64,000 nucleotides of DNA, taken from Pithys albifrons albifrons (lineage: Eukaryota; Chordata; Aves; Passeriformes; Thamnophilidae). The notes beneath the pieces were generated by a model. The model had not been told where the DNA came from. It worked only from the letters and a program-made list of their open reading frames with translations, and made no database searches. The DNA lies in the NCBI RefSeq assembly GCF_047495875.1, contig NC_092460.1, forward strand, positions 36,063,054-36,127,053, read 5' to 3'. Positions within the stretch are counted from its first letter, which is position 1; each line of letters begins with the position of its first letter. The position numbers and the translations under genes are program-made. Below, in pieces: positions 24,201-37,232 of this stretch.

Positions 24201-27200
24201 GTCTGCTCACACAATTTAGTTGTGTGGGTCTTAACTAAGCTGCTGCATGTTGCTAAATTATGCTTTGTGTGCTACAAATGAGGGGAGTCACATACAGTAA
24301 ACATTGAAATGCAGATGTTGGTAAAAAAGTGTGACTCTGGCTCTTCATATGTTGTAATATTAACCTCATAGCTGAGACACTAACATAAATCATTCCAAAA
24401 GAAGCGTTGCTATACTCAGGAATTTTTCCAACTTCTATATATGTCTTTTTGGGAAGAATATCTGTTGGTTTCCCTTTTCTTTACCTTACAGCATCAGCTC
24501 CTGTCCACCTCACAAGCAAGGCACTCACAAGCATTATTGTACAGTGATTACCAACACCCTGAAACTTATTAGGACAGGAGATGCACAGACTACTTGACTA
24601 TCTCTCTACTCTGCATCCTTGATCAGCATCACCTGTATTTGCCTGCTTGTGTGAACCTGCTATTCAATAGGCCTAGATTAGATGTGCCTTCTTTTTCTTC
24701 CAAAGAAAAAGAGGAGACTTCTGTTATGACAACTTGTGGAAGGAGATGGCAAAAAAAGTGGAACAACATAGTTTTCCACAGATACAGACTAAGGTATCCC
24801 ACAGATCTTCAATTTTTAATTTTTCTGACTGAAAAGAAAAAAATATCCCACACTAGGGAAAGCATGACTTTTGGACTTGCTTTCTCCAGTGCTAGCTAGT
24901 AAAGTTCTGAAATATTTATCCCCTTAATAAAAAAAAAGACAAAACCAACAACTCTTAAAATACCGCTTACCTCTCACAAGGGCAGCAGCACAAGGCAGAC
25001 CTTGCATAGCTGCATTTTATGTGGTTTTCTCTACTGTGTTTGAGTTCTTTCATCTAGTGAGGCACAAAGAGAAGTTCAGTCTTTTTCTCGCGGTTGACTC
25101 ATTCCTCCAACACTTTCAGGTATCAATTCTGTAGGGACTAATAAACCTGAAGTTTCCACTGCAATCTTTCCACAGGAGGGACACCTATAACAAAAAGTGC
25201 CCTTAAAACTCTTCCTTTCTGCAACACAGTTAAAATTAGACAAGGTATTCAGTAGTTATTAACAGAGGCAGACAGATAGGTACTCAATGGCGTAAATTTT
25301 TCAGGAGATCAACTTAAAAAGGGTCAAAACATACCAACTTGCAGAGGTCCTTGTATTTGGCACCTAAGGATTTTATGTTTAGTGTGCCAGTTACAATACT
25401 TAGAACACCTCAGAAAGTTTTCTATGGTTTTCCCTGAAAGCTTTTTTTTAAACTCTGAATGTCAAACCCCCTATCTTTTATTTCCTTATGGCAAAGTCTT
25501 CAAGTTTTTCCAACACAAATTATCTTAGTAGCATCATGGCCTAAATTCTCTTGGACAGACATAAACATCAGAACTGACAACATGAAATGTTTTTAAGAAA
25601 AGGAACTTTTCCTTTAAAAAACCCCAAACAACAACAACAAAAAAACCAAAACCCAACTCAAAACTAAAACCAAACCAACATTCCTATACTCTTCTTAATG
25701 TTACAATCTAAATACATTTTACAAGCAAAGTCAAAAATACTGAGTGCACGCTAGTTAAAATTCAAGGTATCAAAGAACACTACCAATATTTTTTGAGCTA
25801 AAAGATTTCTGTGTTGTATCAGGAAAAGTATAATACTCTTAAAAGTAAGGCACTTAAAATTAGTTGGGTATTTTTTCCAAGGAGTTTTCAACTGACACTC
25901 AGACTAATTTTGCTGCTGCAAGAGGCTGTGCTACTGACTCCAGGAGGGGCAGAAGTACCCTCAGTGTCCCTTTAATCCTTTCAGACTGGGAGTCAGAAAT
26001 TCCAGATGCAGCAATCCTCACTGCTAATGGGCACTCAAAAGCTCTTTGGTTATAGTAAACAGAAAGAGAAACAAGGGATATGGACACCATGGAGCAGAGA
26101 TGAGAAGAGCTAAGGTTTGACACAGATGCATTGACTGCTGCCCTGAAAGAAAGGGGAAAAACAAAACCGCTATAGCTTTTTCTACTCTAGTGAATGAATA
26201 AATAGAAGATGACAGAAAATCTTTTGGTTGCTTATGAATGTCAAATACTTTTAAGTGGCTGCCTTTCCTTGTCACTTAACATTAAAGAGCCATATAAAAA
26301 TACACTTATGTTCAGTCATTTGGTTAGAGACATACGGCTTAGCTGACTTATAACTTCAATATTGATCAGATGCAAATGTTAAGGCCTTTCCTTTTCAAAG
26401 GGCCCCCCTCAATAGTTTATCCATTACCTTTGTATAGTTCTACCACCATCTGTGTGTATTACTTAAAGAGATTAAGAAGTAGAATTGCAAATTAGTCCCA
26501 AAAGAAACCCTTCAAACTCAAGATCTGTTGTTTTTCTTTATTATTATTATTTTCCTTCCTCAAAAAAGTGTCTGTAATGTATATATTCATGAATATATTT
26601 CTCTGTAAGGTTTTGCAAAGCAAGCATTATAGTATTTTGCTGGTGCATGAAAATAAAACAGTCTAACAAGGAATGAAAGAACTAATCCTTCCTAACTACA
26701 GATGTTCATTTTCCTTTCTAAGTGATCAGAAAAAGGCAATCATTGTCGTTTCCCATTCCCCTATTTGAAATGTCCATATTTTCATTTATGCTAAGATGTA
26801 AATTAACTCTTTGATGACTATTTGCAGACTAAGCGAGGAGGAATAGGTGATCCTAATGATAACAAGAATAAACATCAGGGGCCAGAAAGTCTGTAATAAC
26901 ATCAAAAACCTGGACCAGCTTCTATCTGTGAAAGCTGGTTGGGTGGTTCTTATTCTAAACACAATGGGTGGGAAAACTCCAAAGGAAACCAAACAGCACA
27001 GTTTGTACCTCAAAGGAGTTAAAAGTTTTCCTCTTTGTAGCTATGAACTGTGCTATTGCTAATCAGGGAAAGGAATTATCTCCTCCATCTGTGCCAAAAA
27101 GGCATAATTCAGGTGCACCATTCAAATCTTTTATTTATTTCCCCCCCCCTCTAATTTTCTCATCTGCATGGCCAGATTCATTTCCTTTCACCACTCAAAC

Positions 27201-27364
27201 TCATCTCTACAGTATTTTTATATCAATAGCTTTTGTGCTGAAATTAAATCTCAGTGCAGACTTAGGTTTCAAGGTAGCTGCAGTCATTTTGGAATCACTT
27301 AAAAAAAACCTCAGCAAACAAAAAAACAACCAGTGAACCAACCAAAAACAGCAAAAAAACCTAC
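9240..27364. other. Long AT-rich non-coding stretch
   Basis: About 18 kb has no element I can name. It contains scattered A- and T-rich tracts, an A/C-rich low-complexity patch at 25618-25679 and an A-rich patch at 27301-27360 next to the LTR. The open frames (longest about 130 codons, 15942-16340 minus) have no recognisable domain and look random. Short unrecognised exons or old repeats may have escaped reading by eye. Confidence 0.5.
25618..25679. repeat. A/C-rich low-complexity tract
   Basis: Positions hold runs of AAAC, CAA and CCAAAA units on the plus strand with almost no G or T. It resembles a degraded CAA/AAAC microsatellite. Confidence 0.7.
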
Positions 27365-28002
27365 ATCCCTGTCCTAGTTCAGCAGGAGGGACCAGCTAAC
27401 CCTGTGTGGGGGTGATCAAAGCTGTGTATTCTACCCCCTCTATTCATTCCCCAAGGTCAATGGGCCATTAGCAGCAGCTGCCCAGGGAGCCATTATCACC
27501 TTCCCACCCAGCCTGAGGGGGGCGGAGCTGCTAATGGGCCATCAACAGTTCAACACCCCCTGGCTCCCAGAGTTAATCACCCATTGTGTGAGTCCCCGCC
27601 CAGGGGGAGGGACTGGGTGCTCCCTGAGGGTACATAAGTGGTGGGTAAGAAGACCTTGGGAACTTCTCGTCAGATCCAGAACAGCAGCAGGACCTTGACA
27701 GGAGGGGATCACCGCTCTCACCCAGACCACAGCCCTCGCCTGCACCAACAGGTTTTTCATTTCCTTTTGCTCTGGACTTGGGGGAGCCACAGGGGTCTCA
27801 GCACAAGGGCAAACAAACCCCCTTGGGTTTGTGCCCCAGGACACTGGGTTATACTGCTGGGGTTTTGTGAGTTGAAAGCAATTTCCCTTGTGTGTCAGTG
27901 TTGTTATTGTAATGTTATTATTAAATTTTAGGTCTGACTTATAATCTCTCTCATGGTGAGTTCATTTCCCCTGCTGGTTCACCTTTAAACCAGCACAATC
28001 CC
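27365..28002 (+). mobile_element. Solo LTR of an endogenous retrovirus (27370-27997) with 5-bp target duplication
   Basis: A 628-bp element starts TGTCCTAGTTCAGCAGG at 27370 and ends TTTAAACCAGCACA at 27997, giving the TG...CA termini of an LTR. ATCCC flanks it at 27365-27369 and 27998-28002. Internal signals fit plus orientation: a GGGCGG box near 27520, a TATA-like TACATAA at 27631-27637, and an ATTAAA poly(A) signal at 27920-27925. No internal retroviral region follows, so this is a solo LTR left by recombination. A 5-bp duplication is typical of ERVL-type and some other families, so the class is only suggested. U3 carries a direct repeat, AATGGGCCATTAGCAG (27463) and AATGGGCCATCAACAG (about 27533). 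The 97-100 codon open frames inside it are not viral genes. Confidence 0.88.
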
Positions 28003-31000
28003 CCAAACACCACCACTCCTGGAGAACTCATATTACTGAAAGTTTTAGACTAAGGACAGAAGTTCACAATGTCTTGAAGGGGATGAAGACCTTGCTGGGT
28101 GTTGAATGATAATGGGGTCCTGGACAGATGTCTTGTTTCAGAACACTAGAGTATTATGAAAAATTAATTGCATAGCACAATGGTAGGGTGAACTCCCCAC
28201 AGCCATGTTACTCTTTCCTTTCCAATCAGTTCCTATAAAAACATAGTGGCATAAAATAAATATTTTTTGGTTCAAATTTCTGTGATTAAGAGTTCAACTG
28301 AACTGTATTTTTAGGATTTTTAACCCCGTGCCACTGTGGTTTTAAGTTCAGCTACAGACAGTAGAGAGAGGACAAGTCAGGAGCTCACCACAGACATGGC
28401 AGGTCTGGCTCATTGACATATGCCTAAGAGAATTGGAAGTGGAAATAAAGAGTGAGGACAGAGTATTCATCACAAACACAACTTTCTGGCAGTACTGAAT
28501 TGAAAGGCAGCAAGACCAAAATTAGTTGTAAAGATCTGGGGAAGATATTCATAATAGTAATGTATAAATATAATACAATACCCAATTAAACTCAGTTCAA
28601 ATGGTGAAAATAAACCATCTCCTCATGTCACAGTATGACTGTATGCTATTCATTACCATTAAGGAACAGAACCTTGGAGCTATTTTAGCTACTTCTGTAA
28701 ATATGCCACATCAGAACCTCCTTGTGATCAAACAAGCAGACAATGTTAAGAATGAGTAGGAGAGGAACAGTGAGTAAACCAGAAAACATTGTCATGAAAC
28801 TGTATAACAGAATTAGAAAAGAGTCAAGACAAGAAGACAATAAGGAATAGCAGAGGTTGCACAGCTTCCATTCAAGGAGCGATTCAGTAGGATTCTTCAT
28901 AAAGGAAGCAATGGCAGAAAAGAAAGCAATAAACATCATGAGTGTCTCAAAGTCACTAGACAATGATTGTTCACAGTTTCTCAACTGGAACTGAAAAAAA
29001 CTGGATGAAGTCTTCTTAAACAAACAGCCAACAAAACCAAACCCATACTGTTTAGGTTGTGGGGTTTTGTTTGGTTATTTTTTCATTTTTTTTTACCTCT
29101 CCCCAGAAACAAGCTACTTACTCACTGGCACAAGACATTGGTTTAGTGGTTTGTCAAATCCTTCTCAATCATTGAAACCAAGTTGCACAACCTTCGACGC
29201 ACAAAACCTAAAATAAGGTGCGAGGGCAAAAAGGAGAACACAACAGCAGGTGCCAGAGGGACCCGCCATTTTCCCCTGATAATGAGATTCCCAAAAACTC
29301 ACATACAGTTTCTGAAAGCTGTGAAATATGTGTACTGAAATATGTGGATGAAAATAGGCTTGTGCTAACAAGACTATGTCCAACTGACAAACACTGTGAA
29401 GTCACACTGTTTGTTTTTGGTTGTGAGAAGGAGTGAGAAAGCATCTTCTAGAGCAAGTTTTGTTAAATAATACAGACTATTAAATGGATTCCCTCATGCC
29501 CAAACAGAAGAACATCAAGTTTTTTAGACTTTCTACTGCACAATGTGGTAGGAAACACCACGTGAAATCCACCAAAAAGCCTGTTGTCCCATCTTCTGAG
29601 AGATGTTCTTATTTGGTAGCATGCTGCAGTCAAGTAACAGTAAAAAGTACAATACAGGAGAGAGAATCAGCCACTTGAGTTCATAAATATTAATAAAAGG
29701 CTAGAACAATGCTATGAAAGGTAATCCTCCTTGAAGAAAGAATAAAAAATTAATAAAAATAGGGTGTTAATTTTTTGATCAGTGGACAATGGACATTATG
29801 CATTAATTACAATGATTCTTTCCTGTGTTCAATATGCATTACATGTTTTATATAGTCACTAGGATTTACATTAATAAGCTGAAGAGAACTAACCCCATTA
29901 AGGGACAATGTCTTCAGGAATACTCTGCCCTTCTGAGTAGAACAGGAAGAGTGCAGACCTACCTATCCCACTAAGAGCTGCAGGACCATGCACAAGCCAC
30001 CTTCCTGGGACATTGCTTTCAGCCTTGGATTCTGTTCTGCTAAATAACGCTAATTATATAGTCCTCCCTCTGTTTTCACAGAGCCCTTTGAACTGCACTG
30101 CTGAAAAGCCATGGATGAGCAGGGTTTTAGAGATCAAAACCAGACTAGAAGTGCAACCACAGATCCATCATCCACAAAACTTTCAATTTGAATCTCAACT
30201 TCAAATTCTGTTCAATTTATTGCAGTGGGTGAGGATATCAATATCCCCACAAGAAGGTTCAGTTACAAACCTGAAGATGAACTTTCTGTCTCTTTCCTTA
30301 TTTTGACTTCAAAGTTCTTCTCAATGGCAGCCTCCTGCAAATGATGCATTCTCATTGAAGTGCTTATTTTTTTTTTGTGTAATACCAAGCACTTCAAAGC
30401 ACACTCCCTTCTTTCTCTACTGCTCATTGGCTTCAGCAGTGAACAGCAACTAAGTTGGGAGTATTATATCTGAGTTCTAATTTGATACAACATCAAAGGG
30501 ATATATGTATATTTTAAAGAATTACAGCTAGAGCTGTGTAAAACTTGCCTTACAAGCCCAAGACCTTAGCAGAATGTTTGTATCTTCACCTTTCTTTATA
30601 TTATCATTTTCATGCTTGGCGTTAAGATCACAGAAAAACTGTTAATAGAACAACCCCAATTATCCCAAATAAACCCAAGATATTTTAAAAGTTCAGATAA
30701 TAAATTATGTCCTTGGTGTTCACAGGCACTGAGGAGACTGACTTCTTTCAGTTAAGAAGGAATGCCAAATAATTGCACAACTAATACATGCCTGAAGTTT
30801 GTCGCATGCTTGGTCTCCTTCCTTCTTACCCTGTCTAATGTATATTCCCCCAAGTTCTCTCATTCTCTCCAAATAATTTGCATGACTACTCTGCCTTCCT
30901 GAAATAATGACACAAAAGAGGTCCCCATCCTGAAAACAACCAACATAATGCAAACCACTTGTGAAGGTTTTAAACATATACTTGACATTTTTGAGTTTAG

Positions 31001-31773
31001 GGATGCAAGTGGATGCTTATTCTGAAGTTGTTTACCTGAAGGAACTTTTGGTGCCCCCATTACTGGGTCACCCTGCCATAGCTAGAGCTCTCAATCTTTC
31101 ATGTATTCATCTTCTCAATACCCCATGGGAAGACCAGAAGTGCTATTATCTCTGGTTTATAATTAGGAAAATAAAGACAAGAGAAGCAAAAATCATGGTT
31201 TCCAAAGTGCTTCAGCTCCTAAGTCACTTAACCCTCATTATAAGCAATATTGTGCCGTGCTCCATGAACAGCGTGGCTAAGCCAGCAGCCTTTTCAGTGC
31301 TGGTCACTGGAACAGAGCACAGTGCTCCTCTGGGGAGCAGCCTACACACCTAAATTATAGAAACAAGTCATTAGATATATTTACTTGTCACAATACCTAA
31401 ATCAGAAAGATATTTTTGAGAACAGTGGACTGTTTTCAAGCCTTGATTTAAAATGCTGGCAGTGTCACACTGTGTTGCAGCACTCCTAGTGGCTCATGAT
31501 CCTTGCAGCTCCTTGACTTTTTGCTGCAGACAAGTGATGCTTTGAGTTTGCAAATGTCATTTAGGCTCTTGCAACATAGGTGTTCCTGAAAATTTTACCT
31601 TCATAAAAGTTTTTTGTGACAAAGGTTACCTGAATCTCCAGGAACCCAAAACCTTGTCCTAATTGAAGAACCATCCTCAGACAGACCACATTCATGGCTT
31701 GTTTGGTGCATTTTAAAGCACTGACCATTATTAAGTACCAAAATTAAAAGAATAAGCTTCTAGTGAGTTTTAG
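28003..31773. other. AT-rich non-coding stretch
   Basis: No gene or nameable repeat was found. A slightly CpG-richer patch at about 29180-29280 has no recognisable content. Confidence 0.5.
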
Positions 31774-31953
31774 AGTCATAGAATGGTTTGGGCTGGAAAT
31801 ATTAAAGATCATTTAGTTCCAACCCCTTTACCATGGGCAGGGACACCTTTCACTAGTCCATGTTGCTCCAAGCCCAGTCTAACCTGGCCTTGAACACTTC
31901 CAGGAATGGGGCATCCACAGCTTCTCTGGAAACCTGTGTCTCACCACCCTCAC
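31774..31953 (-). mobile_element. CR1 LINE 3' end fragment, minus strand
   Basis: Read on the plus strand it begins TCATAGAATGGTTTGGGCTG and continues through the reverse complement of the CR1 3' untranslated region (TTCCAACCCC, CCATGGGCAGGGACACC, CTGGCCTTGAACACTTCCAG). It covers only about 180 bp of 3' end and is 5'-truncated. Divergence is moderate. Confidence 0.9.
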
Positions 31954-32408
31954 TTATTTGCACTCATGAAATCCATGAAGTTGATTAAACCAGTGAGACT
32001 CAAAGCATTTTTTTTCCTTCTTTGTAATAAACAGGAAGATACTCTGATAAAAAAAAATCCCAAGAAAAGCAATATAACATAAAACTTTTCCTCCCCCACT
32101 GGTATTTTATAGATGACAAGGCATGAAATGATTGATCATACACTGTAATGACGGATAAGGACAATTGGCTGAAAGGTCAAAACTATTAAGTAAATAGTAA
32201 AAAAAAAGGCTGTATTTCTCTCTGAGGCACAGTAAGTTTAAATGGCAGGAAACTTTCATGTCACAGCCACACTGCTTCCATTTAAGTTTAAACAGTATTG
32301 AATGGAAATATCAGCAATTAGTTAAGCATTTTTGGTTGTTCTTTGAAAAATAAAATTTGAGCAGGGTTAAGGATGTTCAGATTATCTCCAATGTGTATTT
32401 AGACAGAT
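31954..32408. other. spacer between two CR1 fragments
   Basis: About 450 bp of AT-rich sequence has no recognisable feature. The flanking CR1 pieces point in opposite directions, so this is not simply a gap within one copy. Confidence 0.5.
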
Positions 32409-32677
32409 AGTGATAAGACAAGGTGGAACATTTTTAAACTGAAAAAGGGGAGATTTAGATTAGATGTTTCTATGAAATTCTTTCCTGTGAGAGTGGTGAG
32501 GCCCAGGTACAGGTTGCCCAGAGAAGTTGTGGATGCCCCCTCCCTGGATGTATTCGAGGCCACATTGGGTGGGGCTCTGAGTAACCTGGTCTAGTGAAAG
32601 GTATCCCTGTCCCTGGCAGGAGGGCTGGAAGGAGATGACCTTTAAGTTCTCTTCCAATCTAAACCTTTCTATGATGA
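32409..32677 (+). mobile_element. CR1 LINE 3' end fragment, plus strand
   Basis: AGTGATAAGACAAGG at the left end, GATTTAGATTAGATG near 32451, CAGGTTGCCCAGAGAAGTTG near 32511 and CTATGATGAT at the right end follow the CR1 ORF2 C-terminus and 3' end in order. It is 5'-truncated and diverged, with the ORF broken. Confidence 0.88.
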
Positions 32678-35512
32678 TATTCATGATCATAGTGTGATAT
32701 CCTTACTAATTTCTTCCCCTTACTCTATGAGTGTGCATCTACATAGACAAGCACAAATTTAAAACAAAACATTAAAGCAAAACACCTTAAAAATTGGTGA
32801 GTACAAGCTGAATTTATTCTCATTCCAGGAGTTGTGGATCTCTCTAGGTTTCAACATAGTTATTCCAAGGCTGGATTTAACCAGCTTTATAGATCCGAGA
32901 GTTTCTGGGCTGCTAAAATGCAGAGAGGCTTTTAGTAAAGCAACTGCTCTTTACTGGTAATGAAAGCTCAGAGAACTTGTAGCTCTACCAGCCAACTTGG
33001 CACACTGGAGAACCCTACAGGATGCACTTGGTGATTGTGACCCAGTTCTCCTGGGTATGATGCTACAGATCAAGAGGCTCTGCAGGAATTCTCACTACTA
33101 CATTACATAGCAAGACCACTTTGTGAAGGCAGTTTCTCACTGTAAAAACTATCAAATTCATTTCAATTTTCTACAAGCAGAGGCATTTTTCATTTTGTTT
33201 ATACATGATACTTTGAGTTTTTTCTTTTTTTTTTCTTCTCTTCCTAAAGAAACCACTGCAGACATCTCTCTTACACCACAAATCACTGAATCTACTTAGC
33301 ATTTCTTGAAGAGGTGCAATTTTTAATTTTTTTCCATATATGACTTTTTTGTGCTAGTGCATTTGTCAACATTAGAGTAATTAGCTCAAGTTTCATCAGC
33401 TAGCTGGTGCAATCTGTTCAGAAAGCAACATGGAATGTTAAAAATCCTAATAAGCTTCTCCAGCTTCACAGATAAAGCCTGAGGGATTTGATTTCAGTTC
33501 TATCTAAAATCAGAGGAAATGTTTTAGAAGATAAATCAATACCACTGAAAACATACACAAAACAAAACAAAAAAAAAAACCTAATTAAGAATGGAGCTAT
33601 TAGGCAAAAGTTATTTTTTCTGATATTTTAGGTTGCAGCAAGTCGTTTTAGTACTGCTCTGGATTCTTGCTTTCTTGGGGCTCTTTATGTCCCAACACGA
33701 ATGCATTTGTATGTTTTAAGTGCAGATAGAATAACAAAGCAGAAACAAGGAAAAACATGCTTTTCACACATTAAAAGCACTTATTGATAGAGGTTTGTCT
33801 CCACCAAAAGGCAGCACAAAAAATGGAGCCTCTGGAAATCATCTTTAACAGCAGCCTGATCAAAAGCAAAACATCATTTTTGAAACACCAAAGCAAACTC
33901 TGTCCCTTAGCAGCCTTTTACTAACACAGTTCAGAAGAAGAGGCTTGGAAAACATTCAAGTATAGAGGTCCCTCAAAGAAATTACATTAACAGCACTGGA
34001 TTATACAATAAGTATGACGTGGGGATATAAATTAAGATATGCAAATGTACATCTTGCATGGATGGTGACTTCACAGAGGCAGCTGTAGGGGAAAGTAGTA
34101 TGGGAATGGGATGAGTACAAAAGCCAACTTCATTGTTTTCATTAAGCAGAGTCCCAAAAACCATGGGACAAGAGCATATAGTGAGGAATGGCCTGGATAT
34201 CGCTGGGAGGGAGGCAGGGGAAACTTCCCCACAGGTACTGTACAATGAAACTGGGTAAAAGCACTAACACCATGGCTCAAAATTCCTGCTCTCCCTGGAA
34301 TTCTGTCTATTGCACACTGATAAAGCAGAATTAATAGGCTTCTGCATGTGCTATTTGCAGATGAGGAGCTGACAACAACTCTTCCTGAAAGAGTGAAGAA
34401 AATGGAAAGGGAGAAGGAAAAGGGCAGTAACAGAGTATGTGGATATAAAATACGAGCACTATGCTTCAGCAGCAAAAAGAAGAAAATAAAGCAAAACAAA
34501 CCCTTGATATTGGCATCTTCCCTGTTCAATCGCTTTGTAGAAACAATTTTTCCTAAAAGGTGCCTTCTCTGAGAGATCAAATTAGGCCACAATACATTTA
34601 CTAATTAGCGTTAATGTACTAGAAATTACAACATACAGGGTTTTAGCTAGTACCGATTTTTTCTCTTGCAAACAAAATTAAACATGCTTTTACAATCTGC
34701 TCCCTGACAATTTTCCTGGCATTCCTTCTGTTTTACCTCACACCAACAAAAGATTGAGGGCCGTGTTTTGATCTTTAGGCTATACACCTGCGCACCCATC
34801 TTCTGAGCACCGCTGGGCTCCAGAGCTGGGAAAGCAGGGAGGAAGCACTTCTTTGTTGCACTGCTGAGTAAATTCAGTCATAAATTCTGAGTCACATTTT
34901 GGTCCATGCCATGTTTGCGTGGAGTACAGATACCATAAATCCAGTCCACAGCAGTCAGCTCATAAAGCCGAATCTGCGGCACCCGCTTCCTCAGCATGGC
35001 GTAGGGATGCCAGAACCATGCTGTTCTGCAGGCTGCACAGTGGTAGCATCTCACAGGCAGCCAAATTGCTCTAGAGCAGCTTTAAGGTTGCTCTGGGTTA
35101 GACTGGAAACTTGGATAACTGCCAGGGATTCTCAGAAATTCAGAAGAGGGGAGAAGTGGCTTGAATTCCATGTCTTCCTGTGCTGTAGGTAAGGGTTTGG
35201 TTCCATATTCATTGTACTTACCTGGGGTCTTAAAGCTGTGCACAAGTGAAAGAGATTTCTTGCTCCTTTGTCTCTGTCACACAGATCAGCAGCCCCCATA
35301 ACTGGATGTGTGCTGTACCTGGGGACAAAGCTGAAGTCCTTTTGCTAAAAACCACCCCAGCCAGAAGGGTTGCAGGGGATGTTGATGTGCCCTGGGGGAC
35401 AGATTTCAGGTGCCTAGGTACTAAGTTTCATTTGTATATCACATTACACTGACTGAAGCCTGGGAAGGGAAGTGTTCCTTCTCAGATCATCTTAGCAGGT
35501 GCTGTGGAAAGG

Positions 35513-35562
35513 TTTTTTTTTTTTTTGGGGGGGGGGGTGTTTGTTTGCTTGTTTGTTTGTTT
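35513..35562. repeat. T14-G11-(GTTT)n low-complexity tract
   Basis: Fourteen T (35513-35526) are followed by eleven G (35527-35537) and then GTTT/GCTT units to 35562. Length is likely to be polymorphic, and the tract is error-prone in sequencing. Confidence 0.9.
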
Positions 35563-37177
35563 CTCTCTTTTAGCACAGGATAGATCCTACTATTATTCAT
35601 AGAAATATTGGTAATAGCCTTGATCTTTCCTGCTTCAGTAACACAATTATGCCCTTTTTCACAAAGTTTTTGGAGGTTTTTGGCTGTTTTTCTGACTAGT
35701 ACCCACTTCTTGCTCAATCCTTTTGAAATCATGAACTATGATGTGTGTGTCTATGCTCTCTCTCCTTCCCACATAGTTTATGTTGAGTTCCACAATTTTT
35801 TTCACCAGTTTTGACCACCAGTTGCTTTGACCACTAGTCCCAGGATTGACACTTTTTACCCAGTCTGTTATGACATCAAGAAAAACAATGGGAGCAAGCA
35901 CACACAAACAGAGAGAGAGCAACCTTTTAAAGTTCTGTTTGGGTTTTGTTGTTGTTTGTTTTTGCAGATGTATCTGAATAACTGCCTATGACTAGTTAAA
36001 GATACATTCCTTGTTGTACACCATCAATAAATAAATGTCAGTTTCCTAAACTATATTTTTGAGCTTGTTTAACATGCATTTTTCAGTCTTGTGTGCTTTA
36101 ATAAAAATTGCAGTGTATATATTATTGCTTGTACTGCTCTGGTTACCCAGGTTTCCTTGCATATGTGGCAGTTATATGAGTAACCTCTTTTTCCTCAAAA
36201 CTGGGAAGCCTAAGTGTTATTACAAATAATTCAGGGTAAAACTCTGAAAGACTGAATACATTAAATACTCTCGAAGCTCAATTTGAAATTTGCTTTTTAT
36301 TTCAGCCCTTCATTGTTGAATTTTGCTTCTTATGGACTACCTTGAATGAAGGTTTACACGACCCACTTTGCACAACTTAAAGACAGCCATGGACTGAGAC
36401 AAGAGTAATATGTAATGAAGATAAGAAACTAAAGGCTAGTATTCATCAGGGCGTGGCAAACAAGTCAGTATTCAGCTGGCCCCATCTCAGGTCAGGATGT
36501 TGACCAGACTTCAAGGCCTATTTTCCCTATTAGCAAAAGGTGGCCTTAAGTGGACATGTAGAGAGTCTCCTGGTGCAGGGAAAGTCTAATGTGATATAAA
36601 GACACTCCTCTGATATTTTATATTGGTGGTACAGGACATGCACCTACAACAAATGGTATATGGAAGGAAGTGTGTATGGAAGCAGCCACCATAAGACAGA
36701 ATAACATTCAGATTGCCCTTATCTATGTTTTTTCCAACAGCTGAACAACTCCCTTGAAAAGAGGGCAAATACTAAGGTGGCTTAATATCCTTGCGACAGT
36801 TCAGCAGAATTTGAGGACCTAAAGAGCAGAGCTGCAGGTGCACATATACACATATTCAACAGCAAAAAGAAGTGCTGGATGACAGTCTTTATGTTCCATC
36901 CTTTCTCATATGGTCTATTGTGACAATAGCAATCTAGTTATAGTCTTTTAAAGTGATACAGCATGTTATCTTTCAAAGAAGATTAAGTTGTTGACAAAAC
37001 AAGTCTTGCAACAGTCCACATATTTTATTAAAGGGTTATAGCTTTTAAGTGACCATAAAATGTTACAGATTTTTTTTCCCATGTATGCAGAAGTTTTTTA
37101 CTTTTGGAATACATCTTGATCTATCAGAAGATTGGATATTCATCTGCAGTTAATTTCTTAATTCTACTCTAGCTGGT

Positions 37178-37232
37178 TATTATAATAATAACTACTACTA
37201 CACTATTATAATTATTATAATAATTACTACAC
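37178..37232. repeat. TAA/TAC microsatellite-like tract
   Basis: Interrupted TAT-TAA and ACT units include locally self-complementary ATTATAATTATTATAAT. I read it as simple-sequence DNA. Confidence 0.7.

Noticed and set aside
34071..34592. 173-codon minus-strand frame as a gene
   Set aside because: No domain, low-complexity Phe/Ser/Leu composition, and no splice or promoter support.
35216..35330. Minus-strand exon ending at a strong GTAAGTACA donor
   Set aside because: The acceptor side lacks a polypyrimidine tract, and a donor match alone is expected by chance in this much sequence.
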